Shown in pieces: positions 26,568 to 35,720 of a stretch of DNA of 55,374 nt. Source of the stretch: Akkermansia muciniphila. Lineage in GTDB: Bacteria; Verrucomicrobiota; Verrucomicrobiia; Verrucomicrobiales; Akkermansiaceae. Position 1 is the stretch's first letter; the number at the start of each line of letters is the position of its first letter. The stretch covers positions 1-55,374 of the forward strand of contig CAMAQB010000010.1 in NCBI GenBank assembly GCA_945860285.1, in the 5' to 3' direction. The position numbers and the translations under genes are program-made. Under the pieces are notes generated by a model. The model worked only from the letters and a program-made list of their open reading frames with translations. It was not told the origin of the DNA and did not search any database.

Positions 26568-27173
26568 ATGGCGAAACTGGAGTATCCCGAGGCGGTGCGC
26601 GAATTGGTGGCGGAACTGAAGCGTCTGCCGGGTGTGGGTCCGCGCAGTGCGGAACGCATGGCCGTGTGGCTTTTGCAAAACAAACGGGCCGAACCGCTCG
26701 CGCTCGCCCGCGCTCTGGAGCGCGCCGAGCGGGAGGTGCTGCTCTGCCATCGATGTGGGTTTTTCGCCACTGAGGAATGCTGTCCGGTGTGCGACGACTC
26801 CAAACGCGATGTCACAATTCTCTGCGTGGTGGAGCAAGCGACGGATGTCCTGCCGATCGAACGTTCGGGCTCTTTTCAAGGGCTGTATCACTGCCTCGGG
26901 GGCAAGCTTTCGCCGCTGGACCACGTTGCGCCCGATGACCTGCGCATCGGCTCACTCTTGCGGCGCGTGCGCAAGGACATGGAGGTGATTCTCGCTCTCG
27001 GCTCCGATGTCGAGGGCGAGGCCACCGCTTCTTATCTGGCGGAGGAATTGCGACGTCATGATTGCAAGATCACCCGCATTGCCCAGGGACTGCCGGCCGG
27101 TGGGGGACTTGAACATGCCGACGAATTGACCCTGCTGCGCGCCATCCAGGGCAGGCGCGAAATTTCTCACTGA
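26568..27173 (+). CDS. recR: Recombination mediator RecR
   Basis: The 201-residue protein works with RecF and RecO to load RecA on gapped DNA. It shows the N-terminal helix-hairpin-helix (LVAELKRLPGVGPRSAERMA), the C4 zinc finger (CHRCGFFATEECCPVC), the Toprim domain (ILCVVEQATDVLPIERSG, EVILALGSDVEGEATA), and a C-terminal Walker-like segment (ITRIAQGLPAGGGLEHADE). Length is normal. The ATG at 26568 is chosen because it gives the standard MAKLEYPEAVRELVAELK start. Confidence 0.97.
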   Translation: MAKLEYPEAVRELVAELKRLPGVGPRSAERMAVWLLQNKRAEPLALARALERAEREVLLCHRCGFFATEECCPVCDDSKRDVTILCVVEQATDVLPIERSGSFQGLYHCLGGKLSPLDHVAPDDLRIGSLLRRVRKDMEVILALGSDVEGEATASYLAEELRRHDCKITRIAQGLPAGGGLEHADELTLLRAIQGRREISH

Positions 27174-27181
27174 ACATCGTT

Positions 27182-28105
27182 ATGAAATCGAACCGCAATC
27201 CCGAAGACCCATCCAGCAACCGCAAGGGCGGGATGCCGTTTTGGGAGAAAATGCAGTCGAAAAAAAAGGCTGTCCCCGCCGCCAAAAAAAAGAACTTTGA
27301 CGAAAATCAACCGCCTGCATCGGTAGTCAGGAAATCGATGGCGGCAGGTGAAAAAGGCTGGGACCAGGTGGCGCAGTGGTACGATCAATTGGTCGGGGAC
27401 CACGGTTCGGACTATCACAAGAATCTGATCATGCCCGCCGTGATGGCCCGGCTCCCGCAGCTCAAGGGTGCGCGCGTGATCGACATCTGCTGCGGCCAGG
27501 GCTTCGCGGGCAAACTGCTCAGGCAGGCTGGCGCGACGCTGGTTCACGGTGTCGACGCCAGCCCGCGCTTGATCGATGCCGCACGCAAACGCGCTGTGGC
27601 GGACAACGGCCTGAGTTATGAAGTCGCCGATGCCTGCGTCCCCGGGGCCTGGGCCGATGGCTCCTATGACATCGCTTTGAACATCATGGCCGTACACGAT
27701 GTGCCGGATCTGCCGGTACTTTGCAAAAACATCGCCCGATCACTGCAAAAGAATGGTCGGGTGATTCTGGTGTTCATGCACCCCTGTTTTCGCATTCCTA
27801 AACAGTCGCACTGGGGCTGGGATGCCGACAAAAAAGTGCAGTTCCGCCGCATCGACCGCTACGGCTCCGCGGTGGAAATCCCGATCACCACCCATCCGGG
27901 TCGTTCTTCGGGAGAATCGACGGTTTTTTATCATCGTCCGCTCTCCGCTTATGTTGCCGCCTTGAGCGATGCTGGCCTGGCGGTGACAGGATGCGACGAA
28001 TTGTGCAGTCATCGGCGTTCCCAAGAGGGACTGCGCAGCAAGGCCGAACATTTCGCCGCGGCGGAATTTCCGCTGTTCCTGTTGTTAGAGGCTTTTGTTG
28101 TCTGA
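27182..28105 (+). CDS. Class I SAM-dependent methyltransferase
   Basis: The 307-residue protein has a Lys-rich, disordered N-terminal 50 residues followed by a methyltransferase domain. Motif I is ARVIDICCGQGFAGKLL (Asp101, Gly105, Gly107), the acidic ribose ligand is in VHGVDASPRLIDAA, and YDIALNIMAVHDVPDL matches motif IV. The substrate is unknown. It follows recR by 8 bp in the same operon, although a role in recombination is not implied. Its end overlaps the convergent Nudix gene by 21 bp. Confidence 0.88.
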   Translation: MKSNRNPEDPSSNRKGGMPFWEKMQSKKKAVPAAKKKNFDENQPPASVVRKSMAAGEKGWDQVAQWYDQLVGDHGSDYHKNLIMPAVMARLPQLKGARVIDICCGQGFAGKLLRQAGATLVHGVDASPRLIDAARKRAVADNGLSYEVADACVPGAWADGSYDIALNIMAVHDVPDLPVLCKNIARSLQKNGRVILVFMHPCFRIPKQSHWGWDADKKVQFRRIDRYGSAVEIPITTHPGRSSGESTVFYHRPLSAYVAALSDAGLAVTGCDELCSHRRSQEGLRSKAEHFAAAEFPLFLLLEAFVV

Positions 28106-28711
28106 TAGATGGGCGATGCAGTGCTGCGACCAGGTTTCGAGCTGTCCGAACAAGGGACCGCGCAACTCCGCAAGCGACGTGAATCCGAGATCCGTTAGAG
28201 CATCCTCGCGCGACTGCACGTCGGCGTTTTCCAGGTCGACCAGATGCACGATGCCGAGGTGGACCTGACCGACCGGATTGCTGTCGTCGTTCAGCAAGGC
28301 GATGATCCGGCTGGTGCGCGGACCGGAGAGAAGCAATTCCTCATCGAGTTCGCGCGCCACGGCGGCGAAGTAGGCCTCCGGCCCGGTGCGGCCATCACCG
28401 GTGTCAATCGGGTTGATGTGGCCGCCGACACCGACCGAGATTTTCGCATGCAGCCGGCTTTCCCCGCCCGCTTTGCCGCGGGTGTAATGGAGGATTTTGT
28501 CGCCGCAGCGGAAAACGCAATAAGGGATCAACTGCTTGTGACTCGGATCCTCCTCTGCGATGCCGCGATCCATGAAAAAATGATTTTCCGGTTCGAGCAG
28601 GCTGGCGATGGCCGGGTCGATGTCACCGGTGAGGATGCCGTGAAACTCGCCGATTTCATCGAATAGCGAGCGACGGACGACGAGAACTTTTTCCCCTGCG
28701 TATTTGGACAT
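28085..28711 (-). CDS. Nudix-domain hydrolase
   Basis: The 208-residue protein has a Nudix box with a slightly enlarged loop: GGHINP at 96-101, Glu112, then ARELDEEL with Arg120, Glu121, Glu124 and Glu125 as the metal-binding core. Nudix enzymes cleave nucleoside diphosphates linked to another group; the substrate cannot be read here. The N-terminal 90 residues (KVLVVRRSLFDEIGEF and FFMDRGIAEEDPSHKQLIPY) form a family-specific lead domain. It is monocistronic and converges on the methyltransferase gene. Confidence 0.85.
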   Translation of the reverse strand: MSKYAGEKVLVVRRSLFDEIGEFHGILTGDIDPAIASLLEPENHFFMDRGIAEEDPSHKQLIPYCVFRCGDKILHYTRGKAGGESRLHAKISVGVGGHINPIDTGDGRTGPEAYFAAVARELDEELLLSGPRTSRIIALLNDDSNPVGQVHLGIVHLVDLENADVQSREDALTDLGFTSLAELRGPLFGQLETWSQHCIAHLSDNKSL

Positions 28712-28860
28712 GATCGTAAATGGGGCAACGGTGAAATGCGATCCGTTCGCCGCCGCAGACTAGGGAGGTTCGCGCCCGCCGGGCAAGCGGCATTTTGTCA
28801 GCGTTGATTTTTTTGCAGCCCGTGCTTGTCAAACCAGCTTTCCCTGCTTAACTAATCCGC

Positions 28861-29283
28861 ATGACACTTTTAACCGAAGATTCCGCTGTGATGGTGAAAA
28901 CCCGTGAACTTTGCGCCTCGATCATCGAGGATGCCCATTTCCAGATGCTTACCGGCCGGGTCGAGGCATTTCTTGAAGACGATGCCGCACGCCTGCAATA
29001 TCAAAGCGTCAACGAGCGCGGTGAGGAACTGCATCAGAAACAGCACTCGGGCATCGAACTCTCCCGCCGCGAGATCAGCGAGTTTGAAGAGGCGCGCGAT
29101 GCCCTTCTTGCCAACGACGTGGCCCGCGATTTCCTTGAAGCCCAGCGCGAACTCGAAAACCTCCAGCGCTCAATCGGCAAGTACATCGGCATGACCCTTG
29201 AGCTGGGACGCATGCCCACGGCCGATGATTTTGCCAAGGCTTCGGGCGGTGGCTGCTGCGGCGGCGGTTGCGGCTGCGATTGA
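28861..29283 (+). CDS. YlbF-like helical protein with Cys-rich tail
   Basis: The 140-residue all-helical protein resembles the YlbF/YmcA family (AVMVKTRELCASIIED, REISEFEEARDALLAND, DFLEAQRELENLQRSIGKYI). In Bacillus these proteins form a complex that affects RNase Y and biofilm formation and can bind Fe-S clusters. This protein ends in a Gly/Cys tail with Cys132, Cys133, Cys137 and Cys139, a plausible metal or Fe-S site. The stop is 8 nt before the deaminase-like gene, suggesting one operon. Confidence 0.75.
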   Translation: MTLLTEDSAVMVKTRELCASIIEDAHFQMLTGRVEAFLEDDAARLQYQSVNERGEELHQKQHSGIELSRREISEFEEARDALLANDVARDFLEAQRELENLQRSIGKYIGMTLELGRMPTADDFAKASGGGCCGGGCGCD

Positions 29284-29291
29284 TCCCGGAA

Positions 29292-29732
29292 ATGATTTCC
29301 ATGGCTGCGGAGCGTTTATCCATCCCCCAATACGCCATGGCACTGGCACATGTCGCCAGCCTCCGGTCGGAAGATCCCTTTCGCAAGGTGGGCGCGGCGG
29401 CATTGGATCATGACAACCGGGTGATCGCCACCGCCTACAACGGTCTGGCCCCCGGTTTTGATGCCCCTCCCGGATTCTGGGAGGATCGCGAGAAGCGGCA
29501 GAAATTCATGCTTCATGCCGAGGTCAACCTCTGCAGTTTGTTCAAACGCGGCGAAGCGAAACTGGTCGCCACCACCACGATGCCCTGCACCGCCTGCATG
29601 CAAACGCTTTGCGCCTACGGTGTGAATCAGGTCTATTACCGCGACATCTATCATCAGTCCGACGCTCCGGAAATTGCCGAAACCTACGGCATCCTGCTGG
29701 CCCAGGTGGAGGACTTTCCGCAGTATCCCTGA
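29292..29732 (+). CDS. dCMP/cytidine deaminase-like zinc protein
   Basis: The 146-residue protein (from the ATG at 29292; a second ATG at 29301) has the deaminase zinc site HAE (75-77, with catalytic Glu77) and PCTAC (98-102, Cys99 and Cys102). SEDPFRKVGAAALDHDNRVIATAYNG is the typical dCMP-deaminase opening. dCMP deaminases make dUMP for thymidylate synthesis; other nucleotide substrates are possible. It follows the YlbF-like gene by 8 nt and ends 8 bp before the convergent secreted-protein gene. Confidence 0.88.
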   Translation: MISMAAERLSIPQYAMALAHVASLRSEDPFRKVGAAALDHDNRVIATAYNGLAPGFDAPPGFWEDREKRQKFMLHAEVNLCSLFKRGEAKLVATTTMPCTACMQTLCAYGVNQVYYRDIYHQSDAPEIAETYGILLAQVEDFPQYP

Positions 29733-29740
29733 GCGACGCT

Positions 29741-32698
29741 TCAGGGTGCTGTGTATTCCACCAGCACGCGGCCAAAGCGGATTGCCGCACCCGGAACGCT
29801 GTCCTCGATGACAATCCGCTCCCACTCGGTATCGATCGTTGTGGGGGTGACTGCGGGGCCATCCTGCCAGCCATCGGGACCCGAGGAGGAGGACGGGTCA
29901 GTACAGAATTGCGGGCGATAGCTCAGGCCGCTGCCGGCACCAATGCGCTGCACGTATTCGATGCGCAGTCTTCGGCTGGCCCCGCTGCCGACAACGCTGA
30001 TGGCCGGAAGTCCGGCGGTGGCTCCGACACCCGGTGTCATGGCGGTGGCGGGCGAGGTAAAGGGCGGCAGGTTGAAGGCGTAACAGAGAAGGTTGTCCGT
30101 GCCGTCGCCATTGGCATCCTCGAGTTCACCATCGAGCCCGCCGGGGCCGAAGTTCTGTGAGACGGCCCAGAGAGCATAACCGCTGCCACCATGATGGATC
30201 GTGAGTGTCGAGGTCGAACCCATGGGCAGGGTATGGAGCAGAACATTGTAGGAACGAACCTTGCCACTGCCGTCGGTGAGCTGCAATTCGAGATCGTAAT
30301 CGCCGGGCATGAAGAAGTTGGTAAGGTCGAAATGCAATTCATAAATGCCATTGGTGGGCGAGCCTGACGTGCGATTGGCAGCGGAAATGGAGCTGACTCC
30401 ATAGCTGGTGTAACTGCTCCCCGAGTTGGTGGTCAGAGACAGTTGGCCGCTGGCGAGGCCTGATGCATCATCGGTGATGTTGATCGTCAGCGTGACCGGC
30501 ACGGGTGAGGAAACATCGGCCACGGCGGGAAGGCCGGTGAGCGAAACCACCACCGGCGGATTCACGTCAATGCTGCCGGTGTTGAGCACGTCCACGCTGC
30601 CGCCTGAAACGGGAATGATATGGTCATCCTGCACGGTGTTCGGGCCCTGCGGGGTCCATTGGTAGAATTCGACTCCGGAATGCGTGTCCAAAATCAAATT
30701 CCACAATCCCGGCGCATGGAAGCCGGGGATCGTGAGTGTGACCCGATAGGTGCCGAGCAGATCGGTGCCGCTGATGCGGTCGTAAGGCGAGATGAACGCA
30801 TCGGCGTAAGAACGGGAATTGGTGGTTTCCGTTGTGAGGTGGGCGATCATGTAACCGGTCGGGAAAATCGGGCTGTCGGACGCGACGGTGAATTCCAGTG
30901 TCACGTTCTGCGACCCGGCGCCGACATCGACGCTGGCTGGTGTCAACGAAAACCCGGTGACCCGCACCGTGGGTGTGGGAGCGGCGGCGATTTCCAGATC
31001 GAATTCCCCGACTTGCGCATTGCCAACGCCATCGCCACACACCGCGATTTTATAGACGGTGCCCGACTGCGCCAGAAAGACGATCGGTCTTTTTTGCCCG
31101 AATCCCGCCGACAGGGAGTTGTCATTGCGACCGATTTCCTGGAGTGTGGCAACATCGGAACCGGTATAGAGGGCGTAAATGGGATCATAACTGATGTTGT
31201 TGGTCACCTTGATGCTGACCCAGCCGCTGGCGGGAGCGGTCCACTCATACCAGGCGGAAGCCGTGGTGGTGGCATTAAGGTTCGATTCTCCGGATTCGAG
31301 GGTGCAAAAGTTGGTGCTGCCCGCGGCGATCGCAGGAAGGGCGGGACCGACGACGATGCGGTTGGCAAAGTTGTCGTTGGCAGGCGGTGTGGCGGAGATG
31401 ACGATCGACGTGCTGGAGCCCATCGGCAGGGATTCATGCAGGGGACCATACACCCTGCGGTTGGTCGTTAGATCCTGGATTTCCACTTCCACCTGGTAGC
31501 TGCCGGGGGGGATCTGTGGGTAGTCGGAGGACACGGAGTACAACACCACCGACAGGGTGTAGGTGCCGGAAGCGGTGCTGCCGGAACTGAGGTTCGACTC
31601 ATTGAAATAGGCCAGAGAGTATCTGGTGCCGGCGCCGTCGTTCAGCCAGATGATGCCGCTTTCGACACCGGAAATGGCGTCGTTGGCATCAAAGGTGATG
31701 TCGAAAGTCGCATCGCCGTCCGCGAGATCGACGGCGGCTGGCAGTCCGGTGAAGGAGGTGATCACCGGTGCCTGGGCATCAACCGTACCGGTGTTGGCCA
31801 CAATGAGATAGGCGTTTGCCTGGGGAATCAGGTAATCGTCTTCCACGATGTCGTTGCCGGTCGACGACCAAATCAAAAAGTCGTCAATGACTGGCGAATA
31901 AGTGCCGATGCTGACATGCCAGTTGCCCGGTTGCTCGTACAATGGCACCGATACCTGCGCGCAGTAGCTGCCATTCGTGGTCGTGCCCGAGAAGCAGTCG
32001 GTGACATTGATGGAATCATAGTCCGCCTCTATCCCGTTCGAAGAGCGCAGCAAGGTGAAGTTCGCATAGGAAAACGGATTCGTGGTTTGAATCGACACCG
32101 TGGCATCGCTGCTGGCCGAAGCGCTGGCGATGTCAACGCTGGCCGGGGAAAAGACCACCGAGGACACAATGAAATCGGGAGTGGCGTCCGCAGCGAGGTG
32201 AAGTTCGAAAGGTCCGCTCAATCCGTCGTAGCCGTGCACCGCGATCTTGTAAACAGTTCCGCTGGTGGCTTTGAATACCAGCCGCGACGGCCCGTATCCA
32301 TCGGGGTAAACGCCGACGGGATAGTCAGAGCCACGAACGCTCTCTTCGTTGTGCCCGAGCATCGCTGCGCTGGCGACATCGGCACCGTCGGCAAACAACG
32401 CGAGCACGGTGTCGAGGCCGTTGCCCGGGTAGGTGGCCGAGGTGTGAATCGTAAACCAACCGGTGCTCGGGGCGGTCCACGAGAACCACACGGACGCACC
32501 GCCATATCCGCCCGGGTTCGTCTCGCCGACTTGCAGTGTCGCATCGGTGTTGTTGCCGGTGGTGTTGACCGTCGATCCGGAAATGCTCTGCGCATCGGCA
32601 TAGTTGTCATTCGCCGGTGCCGTGGCGCGGACGGGAAGGGAAGCGGCGAGCGCGAAACCAAGAACGGCGATGAGGCGGAAGAATCGAGTTGTTTTCAT
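29741..32698 (-). CDS. Large secreted protein with two long internal repeats
   Basis: The 985-residue protein has a signal peptide ending SLPVRA. Two copies of a roughly 420-residue module follow (about 27-440 and 441-870). Each has a jelly-roll-like domain (APANDNYADA / PPANDNFANR, then a WYEWTAPASGWVSI-type strand) and two Ig-like domains (ITSFTGLPAAVDLADG / VVSLTGLPAVADVSSP) closing in a LPMGS(S/T)ST motif. The last 115 residues have an Asp/Asn-rich ELEDANGDGTDNLLCYAFN block common in Verrucomicrobiota secreted proteins. It is probably a surface or adhesive protein. The upstream region holds a direct repeat, AATTTTTGTGG twice in tandem (32831-32853), inside a TTGCCA/TGGCAA inverted repeat. 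Confidence 0.85.
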   Translation of the reverse strand: MKTTRFFRLIAVLGFALAASLPVRATAPANDNYADAQSISGSTVNTTGNNTDATLQVGETNPGGYGGASVWFSWTAPSTGWFTIHTSATYPGNGLDTVLALFADGADVASAAMLGHNEESVRGSDYPVGVYPDGYGPSRLVFKATSGTVYKIAVHGYDGLSGPFELHLAADATPDFIVSSVVFSPASVDIASASASSDATVSIQTTNPFSYANFTLLRSSNGIEADYDSINVTDCFSGTTTNGSYCAQVSVPLYEQPGNWHVSIGTYSPVIDDFLIWSSTGNDIVEDDYLIPQANAYLIVANTGTVDAQAPVITSFTGLPAAVDLADGDATFDITFDANDAISGVESGIIWLNDGAGTRYSLAYFNESNLSSGSTASGTYTLSVVLYSVSSDYPQIPPGSYQVEVEIQDLTTNRRVYGPLHESLPMGSSTSIVISATPPANDNFANRIVVGPALPAIAAGSTNFCTLESGESNLNATTTASAWYEWTAPASGWVSIKVTNNISYDPIYALYTGSDVATLQEIGRNDNSLSAGFGQKRPIVFLAQSGTVYKIAVCGDGVGNAQVGEFDLEIAAAPTPTVRVTGFSLTPASVDVGAGSQNVTLEFTVASDSPIFPTGYMIAHLTTETTNSRSYADAFISPYDRISGTDLLGTYRVTLTIPGFHAPGLWNLILDTHSGVEFYQWTPQGPNTVQDDHIIPVSGGSVDVLNTGSIDVNPPVVVSLTGLPAVADVSSPVPVTLTINITDDASGLASGQLSLTTNSGSSYTSYGVSSISAANRTSGSPTNGIYELHFDLTNFFMPGDYDLELQLTDGSGKVRSYNVLLHTLPMGSTSTLTIHHGGSGYALWAVSQNFGPGGLDGELEDANGDGTDNLLCYAFNLPPFTSPATAMTPGVGATAGLPAISVVGSGASRRLRIEYVQRIGAGSGLSYRPQFCTDPSSSSGPDGWQDGPAVTPTTIDTEWERIVIEDSVPGAAIRFGRVLVEYTAP

Positions 32699-32961
32699 GA
32701 TGCGGATCGTGAGGATTGCCTGGAGAGATTTGGTGCTGGAAAAATCACGCGCGGGACAGTCGGACAAAGCCAAATCTATCTCCTGCCGCCAGTGTTTCCA
32801 TGTCGATGTTAGTATTCTGTCCCATTTTGCCAAGAATTTTTGTGGAATTTTTGTGGCAATATATTGACACAAGGCACACCTGTGGGGAGTGGATATTTCG
32901 TGCAATACCCTGCATCTTAACACTTGACCGAGAGACCCGCTGACGATGAGATACTACCATA

Positions 32962-33700
32962 CTGCGCAAAATCGCCATTTTCGCCCTTGTCCCTGAGTTT
33001 GCCAGCGCTCCGGAGTATCGTGCCGACGTGGTCATCTACAGCGGCACCTCGACGACGGTCATCGCAGCCGTGCAGGTGAAAAAAATGGGGCGTTCGGTGC
33101 TCATTTTTGCTCCCGATCAACATCTCGGCGGGCTGAGCAGCGGGGGGCTGGGATCGACCAATACCGGAAACAAGTCGGCCATCGGCGGCCTGGCGCGCGA
33201 GTTTTACCACCGCATCTGGCAGCATTACCAGAATGACAATGCGTGGAAATGGCAGCCGCGCTAGCAACACGGCAACAAGGGCCAGGGCAGCCCGGCGATC
33301 GGTGGCGAGAATCGCACGATGTGGATTTGCGAACCCCACGTGACCGAACAAGTCTTCGAGGGATTCATCGCCGAACAGCAAATCCCCGTGTATCGCAATG
33401 AATGGCTGAACCGCAGCAACGGTGTGAAAAAAGACGGCGCGACATTGATTTCGATCACCACCTTGAGCGGCGCGGCGTATTTCGGAAAAATGTTTCTCGA
33501 TGTCACCTACGAAGGCGACCTCATGGCGGCGGCGGGTGTGAGTTACCACGTCGGCCGCGAGGCGAATGCTGCCTACCAGGAAACCTGGAATGGCGTGCAG
33601 CCCGGTGCCCGTCAACACCTCGATGGATTTCAAGTTACCATCAATCCGCTTGCGGCCTATTGCGTTCCCGGTGATCCGGACCCGTTCTGCTGCAGCGCGC
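32962..33700 (+). pseudogene. Decayed FAD-dependent oxidoreductase fragment
   Basis: In one frame the translation reads LRKIAIFALVPEFASA (a former signal peptide), then ADVVIYSGTSTTVIAAVQV and GRSVLIFAPDQHLGGLSSGG, matching the FAD-binding start of secreted FAD-dependent oxidoreductases common in PVC bacteria. The start position is ATA, there is an in-frame TAG at 33262-33264, and the match stops near 33700, about a third to a half of a full gene. After the TAG the same frame continues with MWICEPHVTEQVFEGFI and AYFGKMFLDVTYEGDLMAAA, so the lesions are recent. It is preserved but not functional. Confidence 0.75.
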
Positions 33701-34043
33701 GGGTCGGCAATTTGGGAGGTATGAAGAAACGGATCAAAACACCAACGAGCACGCTGAAGGCGATCGTGGAAATCACGAAACCATAAGCCGTGGATCGCAA
33801 CACCATTGAGATGCTTTCAGACAACGCCCCTGTATCACCGCTGCCGCCGCCACTCGCTGATAGCTGACCAAACGCCTTCCTCATACCGATCACGGTACAG
33901 GCAACCCCAATCACCGGTGGGGCAATCACTCCGGCAATCGATAGCCAAATGGCACGGAACCAGAAGCGACGTCGGCTCCGTATCAGATCGGCGGTCTCGG
34001 AGGCATCCAGCGCATGTTGAGAAGTTTCGTATGGTGCGGTCAT
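33657..34043 (-). CDS. Small MotA/TolQ/ExbB-like membrane protein, possibly truncated
   Basis: The 128-residue protein has two hydrophobic segments (FRAIWLSIAGVIAPPVIGVA and STAYGFVISTIAFSVLVGVL) around a loop with MRKAFGQL and ALSESISMVLRSTA, an arrangement like MotA/TolQ/ExbB proton-channel proteins. It is shorter than those families. Its last 15 or so codons run through the end of the oxidoreductase fragment on the other strand, so its natural C-terminus may have been lost when that fragment arrived. It lies 32 bp downstream of the lipoprotein gene. Confidence 0.55.
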   Translation of the reverse strand: MTAPYETSQHALDASETADLIRSRRRFWFRAIWLSIAGVIAPPVIGVACTVIGMRKAFGQLSASGGGSGDTGALSESISMVLRSTAYGFVISTIAFSVLVGVLIRFFIPPKLPTRALQQNGSGSPGTQ

Positions 34044-34075
34044 TTTTTTGTAGGACGGTGAAGGGCTCCGACCCG

Positions 34076-34699
34076 CTACCGGGAGCTTTCCTTCGATTTT
34101 GATTGATGATTCATTTCGCTCTCAGACTTCGATTCCGGAACGATAGCAGGTTGGTCAAGACGGTCTTGTTTGGCTCGCTTGTCTCGTCTCGTGTAACGGG
34201 TTGGTAGAGGGTGGAAAAAATCGTCTCGAGGAATTGCTGCTTTGTAGTAGTCACCGAGAGCTTCCGCTGTCCCTTTCTCAATGCTTGCCGCTGCTTGGTC
34301 TATCAAAGGCAGCTTCTCTTCGTTGGGAATCGAAATGTTTAGCTGATCATTCACGCCCAACGCGTAGGTGCAAGGCAGCCACTTGGGAAGTTTCTTCCGA
34401 CTGTTCTGTTCGGTTGGAGTCCATCGGAGCCATACAACATCCTTACCTCCTGCTGCTGCGTGATGTCCGAGCAGATGGATCGTGGTCTGAACTTCTCCCG
34501 ACATCGCTGTCATCTCGATCTTGTAGTGGTCGGCATCAAATCTTGATAATGTAAGCTCGGAGCCATTGGACCCGTCCCATACACCAAGAAGCATTTCATC
34601 AAGTTTGCGGCTGGGCTTCTCCGAACCCGGATGATCAAAAAGGCATCCCGACAGGAAAAGGATCAAGATCAGAACAAGCCCTTGTGGTAACAGTTTCAT
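34076..34699 (-). CDS. Hypothetical lipoprotein
   Basis: The 207-residue protein has a lipoprotein signal (MKLLPQGLVLILILFLSGC, lipobox LSGC). The mature part begins near LGVWDGSNGSELTLSRFDADHYKI, a small beta-barrel-like pattern, and ends in a Ser/Lys/Glu-rich tail. No family is recognised. It is probably cotranscribed with the ExbB-like gene downstream. Confidence 0.65.
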   Translation of the reverse strand: MKLLPQGLVLILILFLSGCLFDHPGSEKPSRKLDEMLLGVWDGSNGSELTLSRFDADHYKIEMTAMSGEVQTTIHLLGHHAAAGGKDVVWLRWTPTEQNSRKKLPKWLPCTYALGVNDQLNISIPNEEKLPLIDQAAASIEKGTAEALGDYYKAAIPRDDFFHPLPTRYTRRDKRAKQDRLDQPAIVPESKSESEMNHQSKSKESSR

Positions 34700-35125
34700 T
34701 CTTTAGCGAACAGATGATAAGTTCAGTCGCGGATGATATCAATCCTGCTATAAAGGGGAAGGTCTTTTTTGGGGCACGCTCAAACTTCAGATCTTCAAGG
34801 CATCCTACGTCGATCAAGACAGGGCAAAGAATACCAATCAAACATCCCGTGCATTCAGCAACGACTGGAACCGATCCCATTGATGGAATGAATTGATTTT
34901 CAAATTCTGCAAAATTCTGAAATTCTGTCAAAAATGGCTGATCACATCAAGGTGTGCTTGAAGGCTCGGCCCATTTCACCCACGGATTCTTCAATTTCAC
35001 TCATCACTACCGACTCCACGCGTACCCTTTCAAGGAACATTTGATCTTTTTTGAAAAATTTTCTAAGGTATCGTTCCGATCAGGGTCAATCCTTGTGCAG
35101 GCATGAATGCTCAACCGTTGCAGCC
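34700..35125. other. 426-bp stretch without a recognisable gene
   Basis: The stretch is more AT-rich than its surroundings and has only short frames without codon character. It must hold the leftward promoter for the lipoprotein gene and the rightward promoter of the sigma-factor operon, but no clear -35/-10 pair stands out. It is part of the same low-order region as the oxidoreductase fragment. Confidence 0.5.
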
Positions 35126-35707
35126 ATGGAAAACACCAACTCCACACTCCTTTCACGAACCCGTGCAGCGGGGGATTTGTTGACGGCCAGCCGTGTCATG
35201 ATCGAAGAGAAACCCAGCATTCGAGCGATCTACGATTCCCAGGAGTCGGCGTTGCTGCGTTTTGCCTACGGGATTTGCGGGCAACGCGAAACCGCGGAGG
35301 ACCTGGTGCAGGAGGCGTTTTTGCGACTTCATGAACATTGGCAGGAAGTGCAGAACCCGGTGGCGTGGTTGTATCGTTCGATCCGCAATCTCGCGCTCAA
35401 CCACTTGCGCGACCACCGCAAGGAGAGTGCCATGGAAAATGCCGACGACCTGTGCAGCGAGGCACCGAGTGCCGATGAAACGCTGGGAAAGATGGAGGCC
35501 ATCGGCGTGCTGCGGATGTTGATGGCGGAAATGAACGAGGAGGACATGAGGTTGATTCAGTTGAAATACCACGGAAGTTTGAGTTACGACGACATCAGCA
35601 AGCGCACCGGATTGTCGGTGAGCAACGTCGGATACAAGCTGCATCATTTGTTGAAGGGGCTCGCCGATTCGCTGCGGCGCATGGGGGTGGAAAGTGTGGA
35701 GGGATGA
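35126..35707 (+). CDS. ECF-type RNA polymerase sigma factor
   Basis: The 193-residue protein (from the ATG at 35126) has sigma region 2 (ALLRFAYGICGQRETAEDLV, then QEAFLRLHEHW and VAWLYRSIRNLALNHLRD) and region 4 (LSYDDISKRTGLSVSNVGYK, then LHHLLKGLADSLRRM). It directs RNA polymerase to a small stress or envelope regulon. The next gene, 13 bp on, starts with an anti-sigma-like domain, so the two form a sigma/anti-sigma pair. The giant membrane protein downstream is a likely target of the same regulation. Confidence 0.92.
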   Translation: MENTNSTLLSRTRAAGDLLTASRVMIEEKPSIRAIYDSQESALLRFAYGICGQRETAEDLVQEAFLRLHEHWQEVQNPVAWLYRSIRNLALNHLRDHRKESAMENADDLCSEAPSADETLGKMEAIGVLRMLMAEMNEEDMRLIQLKYHGSLSYDDISKRTGLSVSNVGYKLHHLLKGLADSLRRMGVESVEG

Positions 35708-35720
35708 ACGTCAGACGACT

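Noticed and set aside
28085-28711. Nudix protein as a partner of the CARF-deaminase (clearing ITP)
   Set aside because: It is more than 22 kb away with ordinary genes between; no positional link supports it.
34635-34931. A 98-codon minus-strand frame upstream of the lipoprotein gene
   Set aside because: It overlaps the lipoprotein signal region in another frame and shows no family motif or codon bias.
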